A stretch of 17,714 nt of DNA from Flavobacteriaceae bacterium UBA5544 (GTDB lineage Bacteria; Bacteroidota; Bacteroidia; Flavobacteriales; Flavobacteriaceae), in NCBI GenBank assembly GCA_002426755.1, contig DINI01000012.1, forward strand, positions 53,619-71,332. Direction: 5' to 3'. Position 1 is the stretch's first letter; each line of letters opens with the position of its first letter. Shown one piece after another: positions 1-7,218 of this stretch. Position numbers and translations under genes: made by a program. The notes beneath the pieces were generated by a model. It made no database searches. It was not told the origin of the DNA and saw only the letters and a program-made list of their open reading frames with translations.

Positions 1-495
1 TGCGGGATTATGAAGCTTTATTGCTTTTGAAGAATAATTGATTTCTACCACAAAATCTTTAAAAAGGTCATATCCTATGATACCATGAATAGGGATTCCA
101 AGTCTGGGAGCAAAATTGATACCTTCATCAAAAACAACATATAATTCTTGGTTTACATTTATTGCCTTACCGATTTTTACAATGTTCTTTTTGGATTTTA
201 AAGCCTCAATAGAACCTTCACTGCCCAATCCTCTCAAATAAACAGTTTCTACGTTATTGATTTGCAACGAATCGGATAAGTTAATGATGTTAAAGAGAAT
301 TGGCTTGCTCACGCCAGAATCCAATAAAAAGGAGAGCTTAACCCCATTTACCTCGACTGGAATAACAATTAAATTATTAATGAGCTGAAATTTGATTTTA
401 TCGCTCTTGGTATTTATCAAATTGAAACTTCCTTGTGCAAAAGAAAAAGCAGCAACAAAAATTAAGAATGTCGTAAATATAATTCTCTTCAGCAT
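1..495 (-). CDS. Retropepsin-like aspartic protease, exported (partial, C-terminus beyond window)
   Basis: I read this frame by hand from an ATG at 495-493; it stays open to the window edge, giving 165 codons. The protein opens with MLKRIIFTTFLIFVAAFSFAQ, a clear signal peptide, so it acts in the periplasm or at the cell surface. Around residue 56-62 is FLLDSGVSKPIL, with the DSG in the place of the D(T/S)G catalytic motif of retropepsin-like aspartic proteases. Further on, GIIGYDLFKDF resembles the hydrophobic-hydrophobic-G second motif of that fold. Bacteroidota proteins of this type often carry a PDZ domain after the protease domain; that part would lie outside the window and cannot be checked. 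The gene is divergent from the aminotransferase at 618. Its substrate is unknown. Family assignment is fairly secure; activity is inferred from the motif only. Confidence 0.75.
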   Translation of the reverse strand, partial: MLKRIIFTTFLIFVAAFSFAQGSFNLINTKSDKIKFQLINNLIVIPVEVNGVKLSFLLDSGVSKPILFNIINLSDSLQINNVETVYLRGLGSEGSIEALKSKKNIVKIGKAINVNQELYVVFDEGINFAPRLGIPIHGIIGYDLFKDFVVEINYSSKAIKLHNPA

Positions 496-529
496 TAATT
501 GTGAGTTAGATAGTCATAACAATTTACAA

Positions 530-549
530 CAAGTTGCTCCAAGTTGCTT
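530..549. repeat. Two tandem copies of a 10-bp unit in a divergent intergenic region
   Basis: CAAGTTGCTC at 530-539 is followed directly by CAAGTTGCTT at 540-549, nine of ten bases identical. It sits between the divergent protease and aminotransferase genes, so it could be a regulatory site, but it could equally be chance. Confidence 0.35.
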
Positions 550-617
550 TTTTAAGGTTAAATTTTAAAAAAAATTTAAGATAATTTTCGGTACTTTGCC
601 ACCTAAATATTAAGTCA

Positions 618-1808
618 ATGCCAAAGATTTCTCAAAAAGGGCAATCCATGCCCGAATCACCAATAAGAAAACTGGTGCCATATGCCGAAAAAGCCTACAA
701 ACAGGGAAAGACTGTTTACCATTTAAATATTGGGCAACCAGATATAAAAACACCAGAAGTTGCCTTAGACGCCGTAAAAATACATTCATTGGATATTCTT
801 GCCTATACACGTTCAGAAGGCTCTGAAGAATATCGGAAAAAAATAGCACTCTACTACAAAAAAAATCATATTGATGTTTCCCATAATGACATTATTGTAA
901 CCACAGGTGGCAGTGAGGCATTATTGTTTGCGTTTGGAAGCATTATGGATAGTGATGATGAAATTATAATTCCGGAACCTTTTTATGCAAATTATAACGG
1001 TTTCTCAACGGCTTCCAATGTAAAGGTAGTTCCAGTGATTTCAAAAATCGAAGATAATTTTGCCTTGCCAGCTATAGAAGAGTTTGAAAAATTGATTACA
1101 CCAAAAACCAAGGCAATTCTTATTTGCAATCCTGGAAATCCAACAGGTTACCTCTATTCAAAAGAAGAAATAAAAAAATTAGCTTCCATTGTCAAAAAGC
1201 ATGATTTATTCTTGATTGCTGACGAGGTCTATCGTGAATTTGTATACGATGGCATCGAATTTTATTCCATCATGCAAGAAGAAGGTCTGGAAGACAATGC
1301 CATTATGATTGACTCCGTCTCTAAACGTTATAGTATGTGTGGCGCCCGAATTGGGTATCTGGTTTCTAGAAACAAAGAAGTCATAAAAACAGCTTTAAAA
1401 TTTGCTCAAGCGCGTTTAAGCCCTCCTACTTTAGCACAAATAGCGAGCGAAGCAGCACTCGAGACACCACAGAGTTACTTTGACGAAGTCATCAATGAAT
1501 ATGTTCATAGACGAAATACTTTGATTAAAGAATTGAAAAAAATTGATGGTATAAAAGTCGCCAAACCCAATGGCGCTTTTTACTGCATTGCAGAATTGCC
1601 CATAAAAAACGCTGACAATTTTGCGCAATGGCTGCTAGAAGATTTTGACATAAATGGCGAAACAGTCATGGTTGCACCAGCTGCCGGTTTCTATTCTACT
1701 CCAGGAGTTGGGCTTAATCAGATTAGAATAGCCTATGTACTCAACGAAAATAGCTTGAAAAAAGCAGTGCATATTTTGAAAGAAGCATTAAAAGTGTACA
1801 AAGATTAA
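618..1808 (+). CDS. Pyridoxal phosphate-dependent aminotransferase, class I/II
   Basis: A 396-residue fold-type I PLP enzyme of the aspartate aminotransferase family, expected to move amino groups between an amino acid and a 2-oxo acid in the cytoplasm. Visible motifs are TTGGSEAL (95-102, cofactor phosphate region), NPGNPTG (171-177), ADEVY (201-205, Asp202 contacting the pyridine nitrogen), SVSKRYSMCGAR (233-244) with Lys236 as the PLP Schiff-base lysine, and a C-terminal Arg in QIRIAYV that fits the substrate carboxylate-binding Arg. Length is normal for the family. ATG 618 is preferred; an in-frame ATG at 648 would remove only ten residues and remains possible. murB starts on the base after this stop codon, so the two are probably cotranscribed. 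The exact substrate (Asp, aromatic or other) cannot be decided from these motifs, so no gene symbol is given. Confidence 0.92.
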   Translation: MPKISQKGQSMPESPIRKLVPYAEKAYKQGKTVYHLNIGQPDIKTPEVALDAVKIHSLDILAYTRSEGSEEYRKKIALYYKKNHIDVSHNDIIVTTGGSEALLFAFGSIMDSDDEIIIPEPFYANYNGFSTASNVKVVPVISKIEDNFALPAIEEFEKLITPKTKAILICNPGNPTGYLYSKEEIKKLASIVKKHDLFLIADEVYREFVYDGIEFYSIMQEEGLEDNAIMIDSVSKRYSMCGARIGYLVSRNKEVIKTALKFAQARLSPPTLAQIASEAALETPQSYFDEVINEYVHRRNTLIKELKKIDGIKVAKPNGAFYCIAELPIKNADNFAQWLLEDFDINGETVMVAPAAGFYSTPGVGLNQIRIAYVLNENSLKKAVHILKEALKVYKD

Positions 1809-2822
1809 ATGCAAATTCAGCACAACATATCTTTAAAAACATATAACACCTTTGGTATTGACGCTAAAGCAAAGCATTTTGTTGCTGTAAATTCAGTTGA
1901 GGAGCTAAAGTCTGTTTTGGATATGGAAGCGTATCCAAACAAATTTATTCTTGGTGGAGGAAGTAATATGCTGCTCACCAAAGACATTGATGCACTAGTA
2001 GTACATGTCCATTTAAAAGGAATTGAAATCGTTGAAGAAACAGATAATTCTATTCTTATCAAAGCGTATGCAGGTGAAAATTGGCATGAATTTGTGCAAT
2101 GGTGTTTAAGTCATGATTATGGTGGATTAGAGAACTTGTCATTAATCCCTGGTAACGTTGGAAGTGCTCCAATCCAAAATATTGGAGCCTATGGTGTTGA
2201 ATTGAAAGATACTTTTGTATCATGCGAAGCTGTGGATGTTGAGACACAAAAATTGAAAACGTTTGAATTTGACGAATGTAATTTTGGATATCGTGAATCG
2301 GTCTTCAAACAAGAGGCAAAAGGTCACTACATCATTACAAGTGTCACTTTCAAATTGACGAAAAAAAACCATTTGCTGCATACCCAATATGGAGCAATAG
2401 ATTCTGAATTGCAACAGATGAATATTCAACAGCCGACCATACAGGATATTTCAAAAGCGGTAATTGCAATTCGTCAAAGCAAACTTCCTGACCCGAAAAA
2501 AATTGGCAATAGTGGTAGTTTTTTCAAAAACCCTGTCATTTCAACAGCTCAATTGGAGTCTTTGAAACTCAATTTTCCAGACATTCCAAGTTATTTTGTG
2601 AGTGACACTGAAGTGAAAGTACCTGCAGGATGGTTAATTGAAAAAGCAGGCTTTAAAGGAAAAACATTAGGAGATTATGGCGTTCATAAACACCAAGCTT
2701 TGGTTTTAGTGAATTATGGAAATGCGCAAGGCAAAGACATTTTCAATTTGGCACTCCTTATTCAAAAAACAATTTATCGTATCTTTAATATCAAGATAGA
2801 AACTGAAGTGAATATCATATAA
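1809..2822 (+). CDS. murB: UDP-N-acetylenolpyruvoylglucosamine reductase MurB (type I)
   Basis: MurB is the FAD enzyme that reduces UDP-GlcNAc-enolpyruvate with NADPH to UDP-MurNAc, the second committed step of peptidoglycan precursor synthesis, in the cytoplasm. The 337-residue protein has the FAD-binding segments NTFGIDAKA (near the N-terminus), LGGGSNML (48-55) and IPGNVGSAPIQNIGAYG (113-129). The substrate loop NFGYRESVFK (158-167) includes Tyr161, the marker of type I MurB. The catalytic segment GNSGSFFKNP (233-242) holds Ser237, the expected proton donor, and the C-terminal ETEV supplies the conserved Glu333. Its ATG follows the preceding TAA with no gap, so expression is likely coupled to the aminotransferase. 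A hairpin follows the stop. Nothing is missing or unusual. Confidence 0.97.
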   Translation: MQIQHNISLKTYNTFGIDAKAKHFVAVNSVEELKSVLDMEAYPNKFILGGGSNMLLTKDIDALVVHVHLKGIEIVEETDNSILIKAYAGENWHEFVQWCLSHDYGGLENLSLIPGNVGSAPIQNIGAYGVELKDTFVSCEAVDVETQKLKTFEFDECNFGYRESVFKQEAKGHYIITSVTFKLTKKNHLLHTQYGAIDSELQQMNIQQPTIQDISKAVIAIRQSKLPDPKKIGNSGSFFKNPVISTAQLESLKLNFPDIPSYFVSDTEVKVPAGWLIEKAGFKGKTLGDYGVHKHQALVLVNYGNAQGKDIFNLALLIQKTIYRIFNIKIETEVNII

Positions 2823-2829
2823 AATTAAA

Positions 2830-2862
2830 AAAGAGTTCCAAAAAAATATTTTGAAACTCTTT
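2830..2862 (+). terminator. Hairpin after murB, probable terminator
   Basis: Left arm 2830-2843 and right arm 2849-2862 pair over 14 positions with one mismatch around a 5-nt loop. It begins 8 nt after the murB stop. The arms are mostly A/T with a GAGTT/AACTC core, and the following T-run is weak, so it is a plausible but not strong intrinsic terminator. Confidence 0.55.
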
Positions 2863-3013
2863 GATTTAATAGATGTAATTATTTGAAAAAGCTATTAATC
2901 ATTTCTTTTATGAAGAAAAAATTACATTCTATGAATTTGAAAAACAATATTCATTTTAAAATACTGTTCTGTTATATTTACTAATTTTACCCGTTTAAAA
3001 TTATATACGTATA

Positions 3014-3026
3014 CAAATGGCATTTG
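3014..3026. promoter_or_regulatory. Perfect 13-bp dyad upstream of the ECF sigma gene
   Basis: CAAATGGCATTTG has 6-bp arms around one central G and lies 29 nt before the proposed TTG start at 3055. A second short inverted repeat (TTGGA at 3024-3028, TCCAA at 3035-3039) overlaps its edge. This could be an operator or a leader hairpin; no regulator can be named. Confidence 0.3.
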
Positions 3027-3054
3027 GATTTTTTTCCAATAAAAAAAATAACTT

Positions 3055-3588
3055 TTGAGCGCATCGTTAGAACAACATATCGTTAAACTCCTAGAAAATG
3101 GAGACAAAGCTGCATTAAACTTGCTATATGAAAACTATGCAGACAGTCTTTATGGGGTAATTTTAAAGATTACCAGAAATGAAGAACTCGCTCAAGACGC
3201 TCTCCAGGAAAGTTTTGTAAAAATCTGGAAAAATTCTACAAAGTATGATTCGTCTAAAGCAAAATTATTTACTTGGCTGTATCGAATAGCACGAAATACT
3301 GCCATTGATAAATTAAGAAGTTTCAACAATCGTTTTGAGAAAGAAGTCCAAATAGATAAATCAAACGTATATATCTTACCAACCCAGAACTTAAATCAGG
3401 ATGTACTTGATTTGAGAGATCATGTTGGAAGACTGGACAGTAAGTACCAAATTGTGCTAAACGCCCTCTTTTTTGAAGGGCTCACGCAACAAGAAGCGAG
3501 CGAAGAATTGGATATTCCATTAGGTACTATAAAGTCTAGATTAAAAATTGGATTGCGAGAGCTGAAAAAGGTTTACGATCCAGAATAA
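3055..3588 (+). CDS. ECF-type RNA polymerase sigma factor
   Basis: A 177-residue sigma-70 family protein with only regions 2 and 4, the ECF architecture. Region 2 covers about residues 21-91, including YENYADSLYGVILKIT, the acidic ALQESFVKIWKN segment that contacts core polymerase and the -10 recognition stretch FTWLYRIARNTAIDKLR. Region 4 covers about 119-170, with the helix-turn-helix GLTQQEASEELDIPLGTIKSR that reads the -35 region. No ATG occurs in frame near the N-terminus and an in-frame TAA ends two codons before 3055, so TTG at 3055 is the only start that keeps the full region 2; the leader before it is A-rich, as usual in Bacteroidota. The anti-sigma gene follows after 8 nt, so this sigma is probably held inactive by that partner and may autoregulate the pair. 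The signal is unknown. Confidence 0.92.
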   Translation: MSASLEQHIVKLLENGDKAALNLLYENYADSLYGVILKITRNEELAQDALQESFVKIWKNSTKYDSSKAKLFTWLYRIARNTAIDKLRSFNNRFEKEVQIDKSNVYILPTQNLNQDVLDLRDHVGRLDSKYQIVLNALFFEGLTQQEASEELDIPLGTIKSRLKIGLRELKKVYDPE

Positions 3589-3596
3589 TCAAGAAA

Positions 3597-4388
3597 ATGG
3601 AAAAAAAATTACAAACATTCATTAATTCTGGCCTAATAGATAAATACATATTGGGCGACACTTCTATTGCAGAATCAATTGAAGTTGAACACTACATTTC
3701 AGAATATCCTGAAATAGAACAAGAATACAACCGTTTACAGAATAATTTAGAAATTATCGCAAAGTCTCATTCAGTGGAAGCCCCAAAGCATATTTTGGCA
3801 TCCATTTTAGAAGACATCGAAGACAAACCTGTAATTAATTTAAATGTCCCAAAGCACAGAACACCATGGTATAGCATTGCAGCAAGTTTTGTAGCAATTG
3901 CCTTTGCAGTGATGGCATTTATGTTGTACCAGAAAAATATGTCTTTGATTGAAGAAAATCAAGTGGTTGTCGATGAAATCTTTGATTTGAGAAGCGATAT
4001 AGATAGCTACAACTCCAAACTGGATAATGTGATGCTTCAGTTCCAAAAACTCAATAATCCTGAAACTGAAAAATACGTATTGCGTGGTAATTCAAGAGCT
4101 AAAGATTTAAAAACGGTGGCTTATATAAATTCAATAGACAAAACATCTATGATTGATGTGGTTTCTTTACCAAAATTACCTGAAGAGCAACAATATCAAA
4201 TTTGGGCTGAACTTCAAGACAAAATGGTAAGTTTGGGTATATTAGATGCCAATGATAGAAACCTTAAGTCAATTCCTTATATGGAAAACGCTTTAGGATT
4301 AAGCATTACCATTGAAAACAAAAACAATGCTAACAATAAGGCAAATGCCGAAAATTCGGTTGCCGAAATTTCTTTAAAAAACAAATAA
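3597..4388 (+). CDS. Anti-sigma factor, RskA (anti-sigma-K) type
   Basis: A 263-residue single-pass membrane protein directly after its sigma factor. The N-terminal about 85 residues (FINSGLIDKYILGDTSIAE...) fit the cytoplasmic anti-sigma domain; there is no HxxxCxxC zinc motif, so it is the zinc-free kind. A transmembrane helix spans about 91-112 (YSIAASFVAIAFAVMAFML). It is followed by a predicted coiled coil (about 113-150) and a C-terminal domain with LPKLPEEQQYQIWAEL, which matches the extracytoplasmic RskA domain (anti-sigma-K). The C-terminal tail is rich in Asn and Ala. By analogy with other sigma/RskA pairs, the N-terminal domain binds the sigma factor and the outer domain controls release, perhaps by regulated proteolysis; neither the signal nor the protease is visible here. 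A strong terminator follows. Confidence 0.88.
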   Translation: MEKKLQTFINSGLIDKYILGDTSIAESIEVEHYISEYPEIEQEYNRLQNNLEIIAKSHSVEAPKHILASILEDIEDKPVINLNVPKHRTPWYSIAASFVAIAFAVMAFMLYQKNMSLIEENQVVVDEIFDLRSDIDSYNSKLDNVMLQFQKLNNPETEKYVLRGNSRAKDLKTVAYINSIDKTSMIDVVSLPKLPEEQQYQIWAELQDKMVSLGILDANDRNLKSIPYMENALGLSITIENKNNANNKANAENSVAEISLKNK

Positions 4389-4390
4389 TA

Positions 4391-4406
4391 CGTAATTTCT
4401 ATTACG
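4391..4406 (+). repeat. Small perfect hairpin before the terminator
   Basis: CGTAAT and ATTACG form a 6-bp perfect stem with a TTCT loop, 2 nt after the anti-sigma stop codon. It may add 3'-end stability; no separate role is evident. Confidence 0.4.
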
Positions 4407-4408
4407 TT

Positions 4409-4457
4409 AAAAAACCACTCTCCCGGTAGTTAATTATCGGCATTGAGTGGTTTTTTT
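4409..4457. terminator. Bidirectional intrinsic terminator between anti-sigma gene and aqpZ
   Basis: A perfect 12-bp stem pairs AAAAAACCACTC (4409-4420) with GAGTGGTTTTTT (4445-4456), ending in seven Ts. The 24-nt loop holds a further imperfect stem (CCGGTA with TATCGG). On the opposite strand it also ends in a T-run, so it can serve both convergent genes. Confidence 0.85.
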
Positions 4458-4477
4458 GTATATAAAGTCGTGCGCTT

Positions 4478-5164
4478 TTAATCCTTGCTAAATAATACTT
4501 TATGTATAAACCCAGCTACCAAAGCGCCTGCAATTGGGGCAACCCAAAACAACCATAATTGCGAAGTAAATTCTCCACCAGCAAATAAGGCTTGACTTGT
4601 AGAACGAGCAGGATTTACAGAGGTATTGGAAATTGGAATGCTAATTAAATGTATCAATGTTAACGCCAATCCTATAGCAATTCCGGCGAATCCGGCCGGC
4701 GCTTTAGGATATGTACTACCTAAAATAATCAATAAGAAAAACATCGTTAGCACAAATTCCGTGATCAAAACAGAGCCCATACTATAACCTCCAGGTGACA
4801 AATCATCATACCCATTGGCTGCAAAACTTCCAATATCCACAAAGTCAGATTTTCCACTGACGATTAAATACAGAACCGATGCTGCAGCAATGCCCCCAAC
4901 AACTTGAGCAATAATGTACCCCATTAAATCTTTAGCAGGAAACATGCCTCCAGCCCATAAACCCAATGTCACCGCTGGATTAAAATGTGCTCCGGAAATA
5001 TGACCTACAGCATACGCCATGGTCAGAACGGTCAGACCAAATGCCAAAGCTACTCCAAGAAACCCAATCCCAAATTCAGGGACAGCTGCAGCAAAGATTG
5101 CGCTACCACAACCTCCAAATACAAGCCAAAATGTACCAAAGAACTCTGCAAATAATTTTTTCAT
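4478..5164 (-). CDS. aqpZ: Aquaporin Z, water channel
   Basis: A 228-residue MIP-family channel of the inner membrane, with six membrane helices and two half-helices. The two signature loops are HFNPAV (NPA at 62-64) and SVNPARS (NPA at 184-186). The aromatic/arginine selectivity filter residues match E. coli AqpZ: Phe42, His172, Thr181 and Arg187. His at the second site and the absence of a wider filter point to water rather than glycerol. The segment IHLISIPISNTSVNPARS is nearly the same as in AqpZ. It is transcribed alone, convergent with the anti-sigma gene and divergent from the small gene at 5351. A 7-of-8 match to the -7 element (GATATTTG, minus strand, 5223-5216) would give a leader of roughly 45 nt. 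The assignment is firm. Confidence 0.96.
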   Translation of the reverse strand: MKKLFAEFFGTFWLVFGGCGSAIFAAAVPEFGIGFLGVALAFGLTVLTMAYAVGHISGAHFNPAVTLGLWAGGMFPAKDLMGYIIAQVVGGIAAASVLYLIVSGKSDFVDIGSFAANGYDDLSPGGYSMGSVLITEFVLTMFFLLIILGSTYPKAPAGFAGIAIGLALTLIHLISIPISNTSVNPARSTSQALFAGGEFTSQLWLFWVAPIAGALVAGFIHKVLFSKD

Positions 5165-5328
5165 AAATTTAAATTTAATTGGTTAGTATTCTTAAATGTA
5201 TAAATTATTATTAGTCAAATATCAAAATTGTTAAAAAGTAACATTGTTTGTTGATTTTTATGCAATTAGCGATTCTTACAAAAAACACATCTTACTTTTG
5301 ATAATTGATTAAATAGTTTTAAAAACTA

Positions 5329-5336
5329 TATCTTTG
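5329..5336 (+). promoter_or_regulatory. TAnnTTTG -7 promoter element of the 5351-8432 operon
   Basis: TATCTTTG is an exact match to the Bacteroidota -7 consensus and ends 14 nt before the ATG at 5351. A TTG at 5305-5307, 21 nt upstream, could be the -33 element. Confidence 0.7.
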
Positions 5337-5350
5337 CAAAAACAAATTAT

Positions 5351-5554
5351 ATGAAACTGCTATTAATCACATTGATACTTCTCGGTCTCGGAGTAGCAGG
5401 TATAGCTATTAAATTATGGGCAAAAAAAGACGGAAAATTTGCTGGCACTTGTGCAAGCCAAAATCCGATGCTCAATAAGGAAGGTGAAGCTTGTGGCTTT
5501 TGTGGTAAAACTCCTGATGAATTCAAAAATTGTAATGAACCTCAACACTCATAG
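5351..5554 (+). CDS. Small membrane or secreted protein with four conserved-looking cysteines
   Basis: A 67-residue protein of unknown function. Residues 3-23 (LLLITLILLGLGVAGIAIKLW) form one hydrophobic helix, either an N-terminal anchor or an uncleaved signal. The remaining about 44 residues are soluble and hold Cys34, Cys48, Cys51 and Cys61, in the pattern C-x13-CGFC-x9-C. The CGFC pair recalls a metal or redox site, but there is no other thioredoxin feature, and the four cysteines could form disulfides, bind zinc or hold a cluster. I believe similar small proteins are common in flavobacteria as uncharacterised 'membrane or secreted protein'. It has its own -7 element and the glycosyltransferase gene starts 6 nt after its stop, so it leads the operon. 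No function should be assigned. Confidence 0.8.
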   Translation: MKLLLITLILLGLGVAGIAIKLWAKKDGKFAGTCASQNPMLNKEGEACGFCGKTPDEFKNCNEPQHS

Positions 5555-5560
5555 GTATTC

Positions 5561-6679
5561 ATGCTGATTTTTCAGGTTCTGTTCTACAGTTTTATTGTAG
5601 TCATTCTTATTCAAATTGTTTTTTATGGTTTTATTTTCGGGAATTTTTCTTTAAAAAAGAAAGAGAGATGGTCCATGAATACTACAAATCATCCCATTTC
5701 AGTAATCGTTTGTGCAAAAAATGAAGCCAAAAATCTCAAAAAACATCTTCCTTTAATTCTCGAACAAGATTACCCGAAATTCGAGGTCATACTTATTAAT
5801 GATAGTTCTACCGACAAGACCTTAAAAGTGATGGAACGTTTTAAGGCCGAACACAAAAACATAAAAATTGTTGATGTTAAAAGTATTGAAGCATTTTGGG
5901 GCAATAAAAAATATGCTTTGACATTAGGTATTAAAGCATCAACATACAATCATTTGCTATTTACGGATGCCGATTGCAGGCCTTTATCCAATCAATGGAT
6001 TAAAGAAATGAGCCTTCATTTTTCCAATGACAAATCGATTGTTATTGGTTACGGAGCTTATAAAAAAACACCTAAATCATTTTTGAACAAATTGATTAGG
6101 TTTGAAACCTTGTTGACGGCCATTCAGTATTTTTCTTATGCTAAAATGGGGCAACCTTACATGGCTGTTGGTAGAAATTTGGCTTATACAAAAGATATCT
6201 TTTTTGAAGCTCGCGGCTTTATGAATCACATGAATATCAAATCAGGTGATGATGATTTATTTGTCAATGAAATTGCCAACGCATCCAATACCGCGCTTTG
6301 CACATCCAAAGATAGTTTTACAGAATCAGTCCCGAAGAAAACTTATGCCGATTGGTTGTTACAAAAAAGAAGGCATATCAGTACAGCCAAATATTATAAA
6401 ACAAAGCACAAAGCGTTGCTGTCCCTGTTTTACCTTTCACAGTTATTGTTTTTCATTATTTCAATTTTGCTAATCAGTTCATTGCTTTACTGGAAAATTG
6501 TCATAGGTCTCATCGTCTTAAGGTATGTTTTTCTATATACCAGCCTAATTTTAGCTTCAAAAAAATTAAATGAAAAAGATTTGATTCCATATTTTCCACT
6601 ACTGGAATTATTTTTAGTTATTGCACAATTCTCTATCTTTATAAAAAATCTGACTTCAAAGCCCAATCATTGGAATTAA
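5561..6679 (+). CDS. Membrane glycosyltransferase, family 2
   Basis: A 372-residue GT-A fold enzyme fixed in the inner membrane. Helix about 4-25 is an N-terminal anchor. The catalytic domain starts at PISVIVCAKNEAKNLKKHL (45-63), with the nucleotide-binding Asp in LINDSSTDKT (78-87). DAD (136-138, in LLFTDADCR) is the DxD metal/nucleotide motif, GDDD (229-232) includes the expected base, and QKRRH (268-272) sits where processive GT2 enzymes have QxxRW. Three more helices follow at about 290-312, 314-334 and 342-365. The arrangement resembles hyaluronan/cellulose synthase-like GT2 proteins, but with Arg-His replacing Arg-Trp, so processivity is unclear. The sugar donor and acceptor are unknown. 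The gene overlaps the start of the sigma gene at 6670 by 10 nt and is therefore probably translationally coupled to it. Confidence 0.88.
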   Translation: MLIFQVLFYSFIVVILIQIVFYGFIFGNFSLKKKERWSMNTTNHPISVIVCAKNEAKNLKKHLPLILEQDYPKFEVILINDSSTDKTLKVMERFKAEHKNIKIVDVKSIEAFWGNKKYALTLGIKASTYNHLLFTDADCRPLSNQWIKEMSLHFSNDKSIVIGYGAYKKTPKSFLNKLIRFETLLTAIQYFSYAKMGQPYMAVGRNLAYTKDIFFEARGFMNHMNIKSGDDDLFVNEIANASNTALCTSKDSFTESVPKKTYADWLLQKRRHISTAKYYKTKHKALLSLFYLSQLLFFIISILLISSLLYWKIVIGLIVLRYVFLYTSLILASKKLNEKDLIPYFPLLELFLVIAQFSIFIKNLTSKPNHWN

Positions 6680-7218
6680 AAAACGCAATTGAAAAAGCGA
6701 AACAGAACGACCAAATGGCATTCAATTTTTTGCTGGATAGATTTTGGAACGATGTTTACGGTTTTCAATTAAAAAGAACAGAGAACGAAAATGATGCGGA
6801 AGACATCACTATTCAGACATTTTCTAAAGCATTTGATAAAATAGCAACTTTTAGGGAAGAATATGAGTTCAAAACATGGCTTATTACCATTTCCAAGAAT
6901 ATCCACATTGATCTATTAAGAAAGCAAAAGTCTTCCATAGCAAACACAACTAGTGATAATAATACCGATGAATTTTATGATATCATTGACGAATCTCCAT
7001 CACCTGAAGATGATTTGATCACAGAACAAAATCTGGCAAAATTACTTCGGGATATCAAAAAATTAAAACCTCATTATCAAGAGGTCATCAATTTGAGGTA
7101 CTTTCAGGAATTAAGTTATCTCGAAATTTCTGAACAACTTAACGAGCCCATCAATAATGTTAAGGTGAAATTGTTGCGTGCAAAAAAATTATTGGCAGAG
7201 ATTATCAAGAAAAAATAA
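6670..7218 (+). CDS. RNA polymerase sigma factor, ECF-like, no anti-sigma neighbour
   Basis: A 182-residue sigma-70 family protein with regions 2 and 4. Region 2 spans about 10-85: FNFLLDRFWNDVYGFQLKRT, the acidic segment NDAEDITIQTFSKAFDKI, and FKTWLITISKNIHIDLLRK. Region 4 spans about 120-178: YQEVINLRYFQELSYLEISEQLNEPINNVKVKLLRAKKLL. A linker rich in Asn, Asp and Ser (about 88-118) joins them. The TTG at 6670 is the chosen start: it lies inside the end of the glycosyltransferase gene, and the next ATG (codon 16) would cut off the first helix. No anti-sigma factor follows; instead the stop overlaps the start of a transporter gene (TAATG). Control may therefore be through cotranscription, translational coupling, or an unlinked partner. 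Target genes are unknown. Confidence 0.9.
   Translation: MELKNAIEKAKQNDQMAFNFLLDRFWNDVYGFQLKRTENENDAEDITIQTFSKAFDKIATFREEYEFKTWLITISKNIHIDLLRKQKSSIANTTSDNNTDEFYDIIDESPSPEDDLITEQNLAKLLRDIKKLKPHYQEVINLRYFQELSYLEISEQLNEPINNVKVKLLRAKKLLAEIIKKK

Noticed and set aside
592..598. TACTTTG as a promoter for the aminotransferase gene
   Set aside because: It is one base shorter than the TAnnTTTG consensus, and no clear -33 element was found; too weak to list as a feature.
2911..2985. Short frame of about 24 codons (MKKKLHSMNLKN...) upstream of the ECF sigma gene
   Set aside because: It is very short, AT-rich, has no promoter or domain support and looks like chance in a non-coding leader.
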